Source: Butyrivibrio sp. (GTDB lineage Bacteria > Bacillota > Clostridia > Lachnospirales > Lachnospiraceae). Taken from it: 64,000 bases of DNA. The stretch spans positions 11,845 to 75,844 of the forward strand of contig NZ_SVFW01000015.1 in NCBI RefSeq assembly GCF_015056685.1, read 5' to 3'. This document shows positions 1 through 9,059 of the stretch, piece after piece. Below the pieces are notes generated by a model, which saw nothing but the letters and a program-made list of their open reading frames with translations, had not been told where the DNA came from and searched no databases. Within the stretch, counting starts at the first letter, position 1; every line of letters begins with the position of its first letter. Both the position numbers and the translations under genes were made by a program.

Positions 1-1
1 T

Positions 2-226
2 GTTCGAAAGGCAGCAAAGGCTGAAAAGAATAGCAGATATGAAAAAGATAAGTTTCTTTTGCTTGATATACGAGGATTAAGGGATTATGTAGAGCACATG
101 GCAAAGGCAGCCAACATGTCAGCTACGAAATACATCAGAAATCTTATAGAAATAGATATGCAACAGAATATGGATATTTATGAAGCTCATAAGGCATTGG
201 AAGAAAGATTAAAAGAAAGAAGATAA
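2..226 (+). CDS. Ribbon-helix-helix-like protein, 3' end only
   Basis: The 5' end lies outside the window. The open frame gives 74 residues ending in KERLKERR-like basic sequence before TAA. The middle part has a short strand (KFLLLDI), then a helix (LRDYVEHMAKAANMS) and a second helix starting at ATKYIRNLIE. That is the order expected of a ribbon-helix-helix DNA-binding or antitoxin fold. The preceding residues are charged and look like a linker. The family is a shape-based guess. It could also be the tail of a plasmid- or element-type accessory protein. It converges on the HU gene and shares a terminator with it. Confidence 0.5.
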   Translation, partial: VRKAAKAEKNSRYEKDKFLLLDIRGLRDYVEHMAKAANMSATKYIRNLIEIDMQQNMDIYEAHKALEERLKERR

Positions 227-231
227 AAAAT

Positions 232-261
232 AAAGGTGATTACGAAATCGTAATCACCTTT
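232..261. terminator. Bidirectional terminator between RHH-like gene and HU
   Basis: A perfect 13-bp stem (232-244 with 249-261) closes a 4-nt AAAT loop. It starts with AAA and ends with TTT, so it has a T-tract for either direction. It lies between two convergent genes. Confidence 0.8.
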
Positions 262-274
262 ATATATTTATCAA

Positions 275-559
275 TTATTTCTTCTTGCCGTTTACAGCAT
301 CCTTAAGAGCCTTACCAGCTTTGAATTTAGGAACTGTAGCTGCAGGAATCTTGATAGCTGCTCCAGTCTGAGGATTCTTACCTGTTCTAGCTGCTCTCTT
401 AGCAGTCTCGAATGTACCAAATCCAACAAGCTGTACTTTGCCTTTTTTCTTAAGCTCCTTAGAAACAGCTTCTGTGAAAGCCTTTACAGCCTTCTCTGAA
501 TCCTTCTTAGAAAGACCAGTTTCCTTTGCGATAGCATCAACAAGTTCTGTCTTATTCAT
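275..559 (-). CDS. hup: HU family DNA-binding protein
   Basis: This 94-residue protein has the full HU/IHF fold. It begins MNKTELVDAIA, carries the conserved GFGTFE turn, and has the DNA-binding arm around RAARTGKNPQTG followed by IPA and PKFKAGK. HU is a small dimeric nucleoid protein that bends and compacts DNA. A lysine-rich end (NGKKK) is typical. A GGGAGG ribosome binding site lies 7-8 nt before the start. A good sigma-A-like promoter lies upstream at 605-633. It is monocistronic, converging on the gene at the left edge. Its length matches the usual 90-95 residues. Confidence 0.96.
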   Translation of the reverse strand: MNKTELVDAIAKETGLSKKDSEKAVKAFTEAVSKELKKKGKVQLVGFGTFETAKRAARTGKNPQTGAAIKIPAATVPKFKAGKALKDAVNGKKK

Positions 560-604
560 GGTTTAATACCTCCCTCAAATTGAGTATTTTCACTACTAGA
601 AAAA

Positions 605-633
605 ATTTTACACCCATTTTATGCACTTCACAA
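605..633 (-). promoter_or_regulatory. Promoter of the HU gene
   Basis: Read on the minus strand, TTGTGA (628-633) is followed after exactly 17 nt by TAAAAT (605-610). Transcription would start near 598, giving a leader of about 40 nt that carries the HU ribosome binding site. Confidence 0.65.
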
Positions 634-769
634 GTATTTAAAGTCGAAAAATTGCCAAAAATAATAATAATTTTTAGTGCATTATTCTGAAAAAGCGCAT
701 ATTTATGGCATATTTCAGCAAGAGGGGCTTGACATTGTAGAAAATATGGGCTACTAAACCACAAAAGTA

Positions 770-2140
770 TTAAAGAACCGACATAGTAGTTTTATAAAGC
801 TTTCTGAAATAGTATGTTGAGATAGCAAGTGAAGCAATCTCAGCAATAGGAAAGGCAAACCATACTAAGTTTAAGTTTCCAGTTTTTGAAAGAAGCCATG
901 CTACAGGAATAAGAACTACAAGCTGTCTTCCTACGGATACCACAAGTGAATAGAAGCTCTTTGAAAAAGACTGGAAAATCGAACCCATGGCGATACAAAT
1001 ACCAGCAATAGGGAATGAAAGGCTGATTATCCTAAGGGCTGGTATGCCGATCTTTATCATCTCATCTGAAGCATTGAATAGTGACAATAATAAAGCCGGG
1101 ATGGACTGAAAAGCTATTGTGCCTACGATCATTATAGATACTGCAAGGGTAAGAGCGAATTTTAAAGCCTCTGATATTCGCTGCTTGTTCTTGGCTCCAT
1201 AGTTATAAGCTAATACAGGAATAAGACCATTATTGAGACCAAATACAGGCATAAAGAAGAAGCTCTGAAGCTTGAAGTAAACACCAAATACAGCTGTAGC
1301 TGTGGATGAGAAAGCACCAAGGATCAGATTCATCAGGTAGGTCATAACAGATCCGATAGACATCATAAGTATGGATGGAACACCTACGAAGTAAATGTCT
1401 TTTATTGTAGTTACATCAATGGTAAGAATCTTCTTAAGTGAGAAATTGATCTCTTTGTTAAAGTGCAAATTGCAATACAGACCGATGCAGGAACCTACAC
1501 ACTGACCGAAGATAGTAGCATAAGCTGCGCCGGCAATTCCAAGCTGTGGAAAAGGTCCGATACCAAAAATAAGAAGTGGGTCGAAAATAATGTTGATCAA
1601 AGCTCCTGAAGCCTGTGAAAGCATACTGTAAAAGGTTTTACCAGTTGACTGAAGCAGTCGCTCAAAAGTTATCTGGAAAAAGAGAGCAACAGAACAGCAT
1701 GCGATTATCCTAAGGTAAATAGTGCCATATTCTGCGATGACGGGAGTGTCAGTTTGTGAACTGATAAATGCGTCAGCAAAAAAGACACCAATGATAAGAA
1801 AGAGTAAATAGTTAAAAAAAGTTAGTAAAATACCGGTATTAGCAGCCGAATCAGACCTGCTGAAGTTTTTTTCACCAAGAGATCTGGAAAGAAGAGCGTT
1901 AATACCAACGCCTGTGCCTGAACCAAGAGCAATCATCAAGTTTTGCATAGGAAATGCAAGAGTAACAGCGGTGAGGGCATCCTGACCGGCGTTTGGAGTA
2001 GTTCCAACTATCTGAGATACAAAAATGCTGTCCACAACATTATAAAGAGCCTGAACAAGCATTGAGATCATCATAGGTAAAGACATTGATACAATTAGCT
2101 TTTTTACGGGCATTACACCCATCTTGTTTTCTTTTGTCAT
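770..2140 (-). CDS. MATE family efflux transporter
   Basis: This is a 456-residue integral membrane protein of the MATE (NorM/DinF) superfamily, Na+ or H+ antiporters that export drugs and metabolites. The diagnostic N-terminal stretch is PVKKLIVSMSLPMMISMLVQALYNVVDS, here in two overlapping pieces. There are about 12 hydrophobic segments in two homologous halves, with the second half opening at VGVPSILMM. The start at 2140 is preferred over codons further upstream because AAAGGATGA lies just ahead of it; upstream codons encode an unlikely aromatic-rich extension. It is monocistronic and divergent from the two-component system at 2316. The substrate cannot be predicted. Confidence 0.9.
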   Translation of the reverse strand: MTKENKMGVMPVKKLIVSMSLPMMISMLVQALYNVVDSIFVSQIVGTTPNAGQDALTAVTLAFPMQNLMIALGSGTGVGINALLSRSLGEKNFSRSDSAANTGILLTFFNYLLFLIIGVFFADAFISSQTDTPVIAEYGTIYLRIIACCSVALFFQITFERLLQSTGKTFYSMLSQASGALINIIFDPLLIFGIGPFPQLGIAGAAYATIFGQCVGSCIGLYCNLHFNKEINFSLKKILTIDVTTIKDIYFVGVPSILMMSIGSVMTYLMNLILGAFSSTATAVFGVYFKLQSFFFMPVFGLNNGLIPVLAYNYGAKNKQRISEALKFALTLAVSIMIVGTIAFQSIPALLLSLFNASDEMIKIGIPALRIISLSFPIAGICIAMGSIFQSFSKSFYSLVVSVGRQLVVLIPVAWLLSKTGNLNLVWFAFPIAEIASLAISTYYFRKLYKTTMSVL

Positions 2141-2315
2141 AAAATCATCCTTTTTTAAAATAATTAAGCCGTAAAAGTATAACATATATGATTTTATATG
2201 TATATGAGCGAAAATATTCAAAAGCATGAAATAAGTGCGTAATCCATCTTTAGGAATTATTGGTTTAATGATAAAATGAAGCGGGGAAAATGTATTTCAT
2301 AAAGGGGTTTCTGGT

Positions 2316-3935
2316 ATGGTGAAAGTATTTCTTGTGGAAGACGAATTTGTTGTTAGGGAGGGTATAAAAAACAATATTGACTGGCTTGCAAATGGATTTG
2401 ATTTTTGTGGAGAGGCTTCTGATGGGGAACTTGCCTATTCAATGATACAGAAAACGCAGCCGGATATTCTTATTACCGACATTAAAATGCCATTTATGGA
2501 CGGTCTGACTCTAAGCCGCATGGTCAAGGCGGAATTTCCATGGATCGAGATAATCCTGCTTACAGGATATGAAGATTTTCAATACGCAAAAGAGGCTATC
2601 AGGATAGGCGTTTCAAGCTATCTTTCGAAGCCTATAAGTGGCAGTGACCTTCTAAGAGAAGTGAGCTCTGTTTCTGAAAAGGTTGAAGAAAGGCGTGCGG
2701 AGAGGGAAGCTACTAAACGCTACGAAGAGGAAATGAAAGAGAGGAATGAGCTTGATAAACAGGTCTTTTTTGGAAAGCTTGTCAGCTCAAACTGTGGCGC
2801 ATCTGAACTTATCGAAATGGCAAAAAAGCTCTCTATTGATATAACAGCTCTAAAATATAATGTTCTCCTCATGAAAGTGTGGTCAAAAAAGCATGAGATA
2901 GGGGAGTTTTCGAACAGCATCTTAAAAATTGAAGAAGGAATAAGAACCATCGCAACTAGAAACGGAGCAATCTGTTTTAATCTTGACCTTGAAGGACTTG
3001 CTTTGCTATTTAAAGGCGATGATGACAGCACAATTAATACAAATATAGAGTCTACGATCAAGGAACTGCTTGGGCTTTTCGAGAAATACAATAACATACG
3101 ATATTTTGGTGGAATCGGTCAATCAGTCAACAGAATAACAGAAATTAGTACATGTTTTTCATGGGCCAGCAGAGCTTTTGCTCATATGTACTTAACTTCT
3201 GACAATGGTTTTATGGTTGGATCAGAAGAGGGGCTCAAAGTAGAAAAAGAAGACATTATTTTGTCCGAGATCGATCCAAAACATATTGATAGAAGGCTTG
3301 TAAAAGAATTTTTGAGACGAGGAGAAGCATCTGAGACAGAGTTCTTTTTGGAAGAATTCTTTAATGGAATGGGAAAAAATGCTATCAGATCTACAATGCT
3401 TAGACAATATATATCCATGGACCTTTATTTCTGCGTTACAGATTATATTTTAAATGAATTGGGCCTAAGCAGAGATGAGCTTGATAAGCAGATCTCAGCT
3501 CCGAATGCAGAAGTTCTAGGGGATGAGAAAAAGACCTTTGATTACATGAAGGAAATCATGAATAAAGCGCTTCTCATCAAGCAAAGTAACGCAATTGGAA
3601 GATATCGCGACATTATGAATGAAGCAGTGGCATATATTGAGAAGCACTACGCAGAGGAGGAACTGTCGCTTAACTCTCTTGCTGCACATGTGAATTTTTC
3701 GCCAAACCACTTAAGCGCAGTATTTAAGCAAGAGACAGGACAGCCCTTCATCAAATATCTTACAGATTACAGGATGGAGCATGCAAAAGAGCTACTTTGC
3801 AGCACGTCAAAGAGAAGTAATGAGATAGGTCAGATGGTTGGTTACAAGGATCCTCATTATTTTTCATATTTATTTAAGAAGACACAGGGAGTTACTCCTA
3901 CTCAGTACAGAAATGGTACCCGTGAGGAGGAGTAA
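2316..3935 (+). CDS. YesN-type response regulator with AraC DNA-binding domain
   Basis: The protein has 539 residues. Residues 1-125 are a receiver domain with the acidic pair E8/D9 and the predicted phospho-acceptor Asp55 in ITDIKMP. A SYLSKP motif supplies the conserved lysine. The middle 300 residues are a poorly conserved linker typical of this class. The last 105 residues hold two AraC helix-turn-helix units (SLNSLAAHVNFSPNHLSAVFK and YKDPHYFSYLFKK, shown in pieces). Such regulators control carbohydrate-uptake operons. Its stop is 2 nt before the kinase gene, and the sugar importer follows, so control of that importer is the natural inference. Confidence 0.93.
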   Translation: MVKVFLVEDEFVVREGIKNNIDWLANGFDFCGEASDGELAYSMIQKTQPDILITDIKMPFMDGLTLSRMVKAEFPWIEIILLTGYEDFQYAKEAIRIGVSSYLSKPISGSDLLREVSSVSEKVEERRAEREATKRYEEEMKERNELDKQVFFGKLVSSNCGASELIEMAKKLSIDITALKYNVLLMKVWSKKHEIGEFSNSILKIEEGIRTIATRNGAICFNLDLEGLALLFKGDDDSTINTNIESTIKELLGLFEKYNNIRYFGGIGQSVNRITEISTCFSWASRAFAHMYLTSDNGFMVGSEEGLKVEKEDIILSEIDPKHIDRRLVKEFLRRGEASETEFFLEEFFNGMGKNAIRSTMLRQYISMDLYFCVTDYILNELGLSRDELDKQISAPNAEVLGDEKKTFDYMKEIMNKALLIKQSNAIGRYRDIMNEAVAYIEKHYAEEELSLNSLAAHVNFSPNHLSAVFKQETGQPFIKYLTDYRMEHAKELLCSTSKRSNEIGQMVGYKDPHYFSYLFKKTQGVTPTQYRNGTREEE

Positions 3936-3937
3936 AG

Positions 3938-5263
3938 ATGTTCAATGGTCATAGGAAAAAACAGCGATCAAAGCTGGCTTCTCAGATCAGATTATCATAC
4001 ATTATACTTCTTTTGCCTAATCTGATATTTATGGTGTATGCGCTTTACAATCTCTTTTTTGTAAGCGAAAGATATAATACAATGCTGAACTCAGTGGTTG
4101 CGGCAAGCGAATTCAGCTTGGATTTTAAAGAAGATTTTGATTATGAGACCTATCTTTTGATTGTTGGGAATGTTGCACCTGAAGACTCGCAGATACCGGT
4201 GCTGCTTAGCGATGCACGAGCTGTTGTTGGTGGACTTAAAGGTTATACAAATACTGATGATAATCAAAAGAGATTATTAAGTGCGGAAAAGTACTTAAAC
4301 AACCTTGAAGTCTACATAGAGAGAATAAAGAGCAATCTCAATTATGAGGATAAGTACGAGGCAAATATGCTCATATGGGAGAATGACGTTCAGATAGTAA
4401 CAGCTCTTTTGCAAGAGACTATTAATGAGTACATTTATTATGAAAATAAGCAGATACAGGTCGCACAGGCTGAGAATAAGGAAGTATTTTTGGATATTAT
4501 AAAGATCTCAATGGTAATAACAGTTGCTATTGTATTAGTTATCCTTTTAGTATCCTTTGTAGGCCCTTTGTGGATAACACGACCTATCGAAGAACAGGTA
4601 AAACAGGAACAAAAACAACTGCGAAAGGCTGAATTTGAACTATTGCAGGCCCAGATAAATCCGCACTTTCTTTATAATACACTGGATACAATAGTGTGGT
4701 CAGCAGAGGCCGGTAACCAGAAACAGGTTGTTAATATGGTTAAGAGTCTGTCTGACTTTTTCAGGGCTTCCCTAAACAGGGGAAAAGAGATTGTTTCTGT
4801 AAAAGAGGAGCTTCAGCATGTAAGAAGCTATCTGGAGATACAGCAGATAAGGTATCAGGACATATTGAGCTATGAGATAAACGTTGAAGAAACAATTTTT
4901 GATTATAGTATTCCCAAGATCACTGTTCAGCCTGTTGTGGAAAATGCACTTTATCATGGAATCAAGAATAAAAGAGGCGGTGGGCGCATTACTGTGACAG
5001 GAAAAGAATATAATACTTACTTTGAAATCTGCGTTGAGGACAATGGAAAGGGAATGACTCCTGAGAGGTTAAATGATGTTAAGCTTGCTCTCGAGGCTGA
5101 AAAACTTGAAGAAAGTGCCGTTTACGGTCTTTATAACGTAAATCAGAGAATAAAGCTGAATTTCGGTGAAGAATACGGACTTGATCTTGAAAGTACTTAT
5201 GAGGAAGGAACGAAAGTAGTGATACGACTTCCGAAAAAATTAACCGAAATCGTAGAAAAATGA
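3938..5263 (+). CDS. YesM-type sensor histidine kinase
   Basis: The protein has 441 residues. Transmembrane segments at about 19-41 and 188-212 flank an extracytoplasmic sensor domain of about 145 residues. The His_kinase domain follows with the phospho-acceptor His243 in QINPHFLYNTLD. The ATPase domain carries the N box (VENALYHGIKNK) and a G box (DNGKGM). The HAMP region is short or degenerate. Its ribosome binding site (GAGGAG) lies inside the end of the upstream regulator gene, indicating translational coupling. The ligand is not readable, but a sugar or sugar-loaded binding protein from the following importer is likely. Confidence 0.93.
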   Translation: MFNGHRKKQRSKLASQIRLSYIILLLPNLIFMVYALYNLFFVSERYNTMLNSVVAASEFSLDFKEDFDYETYLLIVGNVAPEDSQIPVLLSDARAVVGGLKGYTNTDDNQKRLLSAEKYLNNLEVYIERIKSNLNYEDKYEANMLIWENDVQIVTALLQETINEYIYYENKQIQVAQAENKEVFLDIIKISMVITVAIVLVILLVSFVGPLWITRPIEEQVKQEQKQLRKAEFELLQAQINPHFLYNTLDTIVWSAEAGNQKQVVNMVKSLSDFFRASLNRGKEIVSVKEELQHVRSYLEIQQIRYQDILSYEINVEETIFDYSIPKITVQPVVENALYHGIKNKRGGGRITVTGKEYNTYFEICVEDNGKGMTPERLNDVKLALEAEKLEESAVYGLYNVNQRIKLNFGEEYGLDLESTYEEGTKVVIRLPKKLTEIVEK

Positions 5264-5319
5264 AACAAAATGAAATTTTGATAAAAAAACTAACCTAATT
5301 TCAATTTTATTGAATTTAA

Positions 5320-5394
5320 AATTTCCTCCTGAAAATTACAATGTGTTTAAGAGGTGGGGACAACCCAAAACACATAATATTTTAGGAGGAAATT
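5320..5394 (+). promoter_or_regulatory. Structured leader that pairs with the Shine-Dalgarno of the sugar-binding protein gene
   Basis: AATTTCCTCCT at 5320-5330 is the exact complement of AGGAGGAAATT at 5384-5394, which contains the ribosome binding site of the gene starting at 5398. The pairing continues inward for four more pairs (one G-U), giving 15 bp. Inside it a second perfect 8-bp stem forms between 5341-5348 (ATGTGTTT) and 5368-5375 (AAACACAT), with a purine-rich apical loop. In the folded form the ribosome site is buried. No known riboswitch class was recognised. The base pairing is seen directly; the regulatory role is inferred. Confidence 0.6.
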
Positions 5395-5397
5395 GTT

Positions 5398-6393
5398 ATG
5401 ATGAGGAAAGTATTGTCAATCGTTATGGCATCAGCCATGACACTTGGTCTTGTTGCATGTGGAAGCACAGCGCCAGCAAGCACAACTACAGAAGCTCCGG
5501 CTTCTTCAGGCGGCCTTATTAAGGTAGGTATTATCAATAACGACCCTAACGAGTCCGGTTATCGTACAGCTAACGATGCTGATCTTAAAGCAAAATTCAC
5601 AAAAGAAAACGGATATGATGCATCTTTTGCTTACAGCTTGAAGAATGATGAGCAGATTCAGTACGCTCAGACATTTATCCAGGATGAAGTTGATTATCTT
5701 CTTCTTTCAGCTGCTGATACAGCAGGTTGGGATTCAGTTCTTAAGGATGCACAGGCTGCAGGAATCAAAGTAATTCTTTTTGACCGTACTATCGATGCAG
5801 ATCCAAGCCTCTATGAAGCTTCAATCGTATCAGACATGGCAAAAGAGGGACAGACAGCTGTTGACTGGCTCGCTGGACAGAACCTTCCTGAGTACAATGT
5901 AATCCACATTCAGGGTGTTATGGGTTCAGCTGCTCAGCAGGGACGTAGTGGTGCTCTTGATACTAAGGTTGCTGCAGAAGCAAACTGGAACATCGTTAAA
6001 CAGCAGACAGCTGAGTGGAATGCAGAGAAGGCACAGCAGATCGTACAGTCAGTTATCGATTCAAACACACCATTTAACGTAATCTACGCTGAGAACGATG
6101 ACATGGCTAAGGGTGCTGTTGCAGCTCTTGATGCAGCTGGTATCTCACATGGTGTTGGAAAAGACGTTGTAGTTATGGGCTTTGACTGCAATAAGTGGGC
6201 ACTTGAAGAGCTTCTTAACCAGAACTGGAACTATGATGGACAGTGCAATCCTTTCCAGGCTAGCTACATTGATGACATCATCAAGACATTAGAGAGTGGC
6301 GGAACACTTTCACAGAAGACAATCATCATGGATGAGAAGGGCTTCGATGCAACAACAATCACACAGCAGGATGTTGACACATACGGAATTTAA
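5398..6393 (+). CDS. ytfQ: Sugar ABC transporter substrate-binding lipoprotein (YtfQ-like)
   Basis: A 331-residue periplasmic-binding-protein-like type I lipoprotein. The N-terminus has a signal peptide ending in a lipobox (GLVACGS, lipidated Cys at about 21) and a Ser/Thr/Ala-rich tether. The body shows family features: a sugar-pocket DRTID motif, the AGWDSVLKDA stretch and YAENDDMAKGA. These resemble E. coli YtfQ, which binds galactofuranose. It would deliver sugar to the importer encoded just downstream. Two adjacent ATGs (5398, 5401) are possible starts. A perfect AGGAGG precedes them but sits in a stem. A terminator hairpin after the stop may raise its expression over the downstream genes. 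Confidence 0.9.
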   Translation: MMRKVLSIVMASAMTLGLVACGSTAPASTTTEAPASSGGLIKVGIINNDPNESGYRTANDADLKAKFTKENGYDASFAYSLKNDEQIQYAQTFIQDEVDYLLLSAADTAGWDSVLKDAQAAGIKVILFDRTIDADPSLYEASIVSDMAKEGQTAVDWLAGQNLPEYNVIHIQGVMGSAAQQGRSGALDTKVAAEANWNIVKQQTAEWNAEKAQQIVQSVIDSNTPFNVIYAENDDMAKGAVAALDAAGISHGVGKDVVVMGFDCNKWALEELLNQNWNYDGQCNPFQASYIDDIIKTLESGGTLSQKTIIMDEKGFDATTITQQDVDTYGI

Positions 6394-6411
6394 TTAAGTA
6401 AAAAAGAAAGG

Positions 6412-6457
6412 ACGCGGTGCGGCAGGAGTCCGTAAGGACAACCGCACCGCGTTTTTT
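6412..6457 (+). terminator. Intra-operon terminator/attenuator after the binding-protein gene
   Basis: A perfect 11-bp GC-rich stem (6412-6422 with 6442-6452) is topped by an inner GTCC/GGAC hairpin with a GTAA loop. It is followed by six T (6452-6457). It stands between the binding-protein and ATPase genes of one apparent operon. Partial read-through is expected, giving excess binding protein over membrane subunits. An in-frame GTG within the stem is therefore unlikely to be the ATPase start. Confidence 0.85.
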
Positions 6458-6473
6458 AAAAGAAATAGAGGTA

Positions 6474-7988
6474 ATGCCTGTGGAAGAGAAACAAGTGCTA
6501 ACGATGCGAGGCATCAATAAATCATTTCCTGGAGTTAAAGCTCTTCAGAATGTGGATTTTACCCTGAACAAAGGTGAAATACATGCTTTGATGGGAGAGA
6601 ATGGCGCAGGAAAATCAACACTGATCAAGGTTTTGACTGGTGTGTATTCCAAAGATGCAGGAACAATCTGTCTTGCCGGGAAAGGAGTGGTTCAGATTCA
6701 TTCACCTCAGGACGCCCAAAGGCTTGGAATCAGTACAGTTTATCAGGAGATAACTCTTTGTCCTAATCTTACTGTAGCTGAGAATATGTTTATTGGCAGA
6801 GGAGAAGGACGATTAGTAGACTGGAAGAGCATAAATGCAGACGCTGAGAAACTTTTAAAGAAACTTGATATTCCTGCAAAGGCAACGCAGCAGCTTGCAA
6901 ATTGCTCAATAGCAGTTCAGCAGATGGTTGCCATAGCCAGGGCTGTTGATATGGACTGTAAGGTTCTGATACTTGATGAACCGACTTCTTCCCTTGATGA
7001 GCAGGAAGTAGAAAAGCTTTTTGGTCTTATGAGAGATCTTAAAGAAATGGGAGTTGGAATAATATTCGTAACTCACTTCCTGGACCAGGTTTATGAAGTC
7101 TGCGACAAGATCACAGTTCTTAGGGATGGTCAGCTTGTTGGGGAATATGAGATAAAAGACCTTCCAAGAGTTCAGCTTGTAGCAAAAATGCTCGGCAAAG
7201 AGATGGATGACCTATCAGATATCAAAGGCGAGAATGCAGCATATGCAGGAAAAGATGCGGATGAAAAAGTCTTTGAAGCATCAAAACTTCAGAGTGATGC
7301 CGGGATTCAGCCTTTTGATTTTTACATTAAAAAAGGCGAAGTGAATGGATTTACAGGTCTTTTGGGTTCCGGACGAAGCGAATGTGTGCGCTCGATCTTT
7401 GGAGCAGACAGAGTTATTGGAGGCCATGTAAAAGTACATGGCAAGGACGTTAAGATAAATAAGCCATTGGATGCCATGAAAAATGGCATAGCATATCTGC
7501 CTGAGGACAGAAAAGTTGATGGGATCATAGGAGACCTTTCCGTAAGGGATAACATCATACTTGCACTTCAGGTTTTGACAGGCTTCTTTAAGCCTTTCAG
7601 CAAGGCAAAAGCCAACGCTTTTGCGGAGGAGTACATTAAAAAACTGAATATTAAGACTGCATCGGCTGATACACCGATAAAATCTCTTTCCGGTGGAAAT
7701 CAGCAGAAGGTAATCCTGGCAAGGTGGCTTTTAATGCATCCTGAATATCTTATTCTTGATGAGCCTACCAGAGGAATCGATGTAGGAACGAAAGTAGATA
7801 TACAAAAGCTCGTGTTAGAGCTCGCTTCAGAAGGAATGAGCGTTACGTTTATCTCTTCTGAAACCGATGAAATGCTAAGAACGTGCTCAAGGCTGATAGT
7901 TATGCGTGACAGAAAAGTTGTAGGAGAGCTTTCGGGCGAAGATCTTACACAGAACAAGATCATGAGCACTATTGCAGGGGGAGAATAA
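6474..7988 (+). CDS. ytfR: Sugar ABC transporter ATP-binding protein (YtfR/MglA-like)
   Basis: A 504-residue double-ATPase subunit of a CUT2-class sugar importer. The first half has Walker A GENGAGKST (about 41-49), a signature-like segment (CSIAVQQMVAIARA) and Walker B (LILDEPTSS). The second half has the usual degenerate Walker A (GLLGSGRSE), the signature LSGGNQQKV and LILDEPTRGIDVG. It energises the two permeases that follow. The ATG at 6474 is preceded by AGAGGT; a GTG six bases later is an equally plausible start. Its stop is 3 nt from the first permease gene. Confidence 0.93.
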   Translation: MPVEEKQVLTMRGINKSFPGVKALQNVDFTLNKGEIHALMGENGAGKSTLIKVLTGVYSKDAGTICLAGKGVVQIHSPQDAQRLGISTVYQEITLCPNLTVAENMFIGRGEGRLVDWKSINADAEKLLKKLDIPAKATQQLANCSIAVQQMVAIARAVDMDCKVLILDEPTSSLDEQEVEKLFGLMRDLKEMGVGIIFVTHFLDQVYEVCDKITVLRDGQLVGEYEIKDLPRVQLVAKMLGKEMDDLSDIKGENAAYAGKDADEKVFEASKLQSDAGIQPFDFYIKKGEVNGFTGLLGSGRSECVRSIFGADRVIGGHVKVHGKDVKINKPLDAMKNGIAYLPEDRKVDGIIGDLSVRDNIILALQVLTGFFKPFSKAKANAFAEEYIKKLNIKTASADTPIKSLSGGNQQKVILARWLLMHPEYLILDEPTRGIDVGTKVDIQKLVLELASEGMSVTFISSETDEMLRTCSRLIVMRDRKVVGELSGEDLTQNKIMSTIAGGE

Positions 7989-7991
7989 GGT

Positions 7992-9059
7992 ATGAATAAG
8001 CAAATATTAAAAAAGATAACGAGCAATCAGCTCTTTATTCCGCTTATGGCACTTATACTTCTGGCAGTAATAAATCTGATCAATGATCCGGGATTTTTCA
8101 AAGTAACTGTTGGAACAAATAATGCCGGAAATCCGGTTTTGTCAGGTTATCTGATAACAATTCTTGATTACGGTTCAGAGCTTGCAATCTTAGCCATAGG
8201 CATGACTCTTGTTACAGCAGCATCAGGAGGACAGGATATCTCTGTAGGTGCAACAATAGCTATTGCAGGATCTGCTATGTTAAGGGTTCTGTGTGGCGGT
8301 AATTCAAGACCTGAAACCATTCAGGCTCCGATCATTGTGGCATTTCTTGTAGCCTGCATAGTTGGTATGCTATGCGGAGCCTTCAATGGAATGCTGGTTG
8401 CAATCTTTAAGATACAGCCCATGATAGCGACACTGATTCTTTTTACAGCAGGTCGTTCAATTGCTGCCTGGATCAACAACAATGAGCTGCCCATAGTTCC
8501 AGATCCGAAATTTGCCTACTTTGGAGGCTTTATACCGGGAATTCCAATTCCGACCACAGTGTTCATAGTAATAGCCTGCATTATTGTGATCGCGATTGTC
8601 CTTAAATTGACAAATCTTGGATTATATACACAGGCTGTCGGAATCAATGAGAATTCATCAAGGCTAAATGGTATAAATCCAACATTCATAAAGTTCTTAA
8701 CTTTTGTTATATTGGGACTTTGTGTTGCAGTAGCAGCACTTATCAAGGTAAGCAGATTATCCACGATCAATTACTCAGTTATAGCAAAAGATATAGAGAT
8801 GGACGCTATTTTAGCTGTAGCTCTTGGAGGAAATACTCTTTCAGGAGGAAAGTTCAACATGTGGGCTTCAATACTGGGAGCATATGTCATTCAGTTTTTG
8901 ACAACTACTCTTTATAAATTCAATGTGCAGTCTGATGCCCTTGCGGCATATAAAGCTGTTGTGGTTATCCTGCTCGTTATATTCTCAGCACCTACAGTAA
9001 GGGACTATATGGCAAAGCTTGCAAAACAGCTTCCAATGAATAGAAAGGAGGCTGCATAA
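7992..9059 (+). CDS. ytfT: Sugar ABC transporter permease (YtfT-like)
   Basis: A 355-residue BPD_transp_2-type permease with about nine or ten hydrophobic helices. It carries the family motif GMTLVTAASGGQDISVGA in the first third and the coupling region QAVGINENSSRLNGI. The later ALGGNTLSGG segment is also characteristic. Together with the next gene it forms the heteromeric channel of the YtfQRT/YjfF-type importer. A GGGGGAG ribosome site overlaps the end of the ATPase gene. The stop codon abuts the ATG of the second permease. Confidence 0.9.
   Translation: MNKQILKKITSNQLFIPLMALILLAVINLINDPGFFKVTVGTNNAGNPVLSGYLITILDYGSELAILAIGMTLVTAASGGQDISVGATIAIAGSAMLRVLCGGNSRPETIQAPIIVAFLVACIVGMLCGAFNGMLVAIFKIQPMIATLILFTAGRSIAAWINNNELPIVPDPKFAYFGGFIPGIPIPTTVFIVIACIIVIAIVLKLTNLGLYTQAVGINENSSRLNGINPTFIKFLTFVILGLCVAVAALIKVSRLSTINYSVIAKDIEMDAILAVALGGNTLSGGKFNMWASILGAYVIQFLTTTLYKFNVQSDALAAYKAVVVILLVIFSAPTVRDYMAKLAKQLPMNRKEAA

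Noticed and set aside
729..757. TTGACA with TACTAA after 17 nt on the plus strand
   Set aside because: It would drive transcription antisense into the 3' end of the MATE gene; the -10 matches only three of six positions, so I do not call it a promoter.
552..764. Open frame upstream of HU on the minus strand
   Set aside because: It overlaps the HU promoter and start, has no ribosome site and reads as AT-rich non-coding sequence.
5310..5522. Open frame across the structured leader
   Set aside because: It runs out of frame through the start of the binding-protein gene and its codons overlap the paired leader.
6417..6473. Upstream GTG extension of the importer ATPase
   Set aside because: The extension lies within a strong terminator hairpin and adds 19 residues with no similarity to the family.
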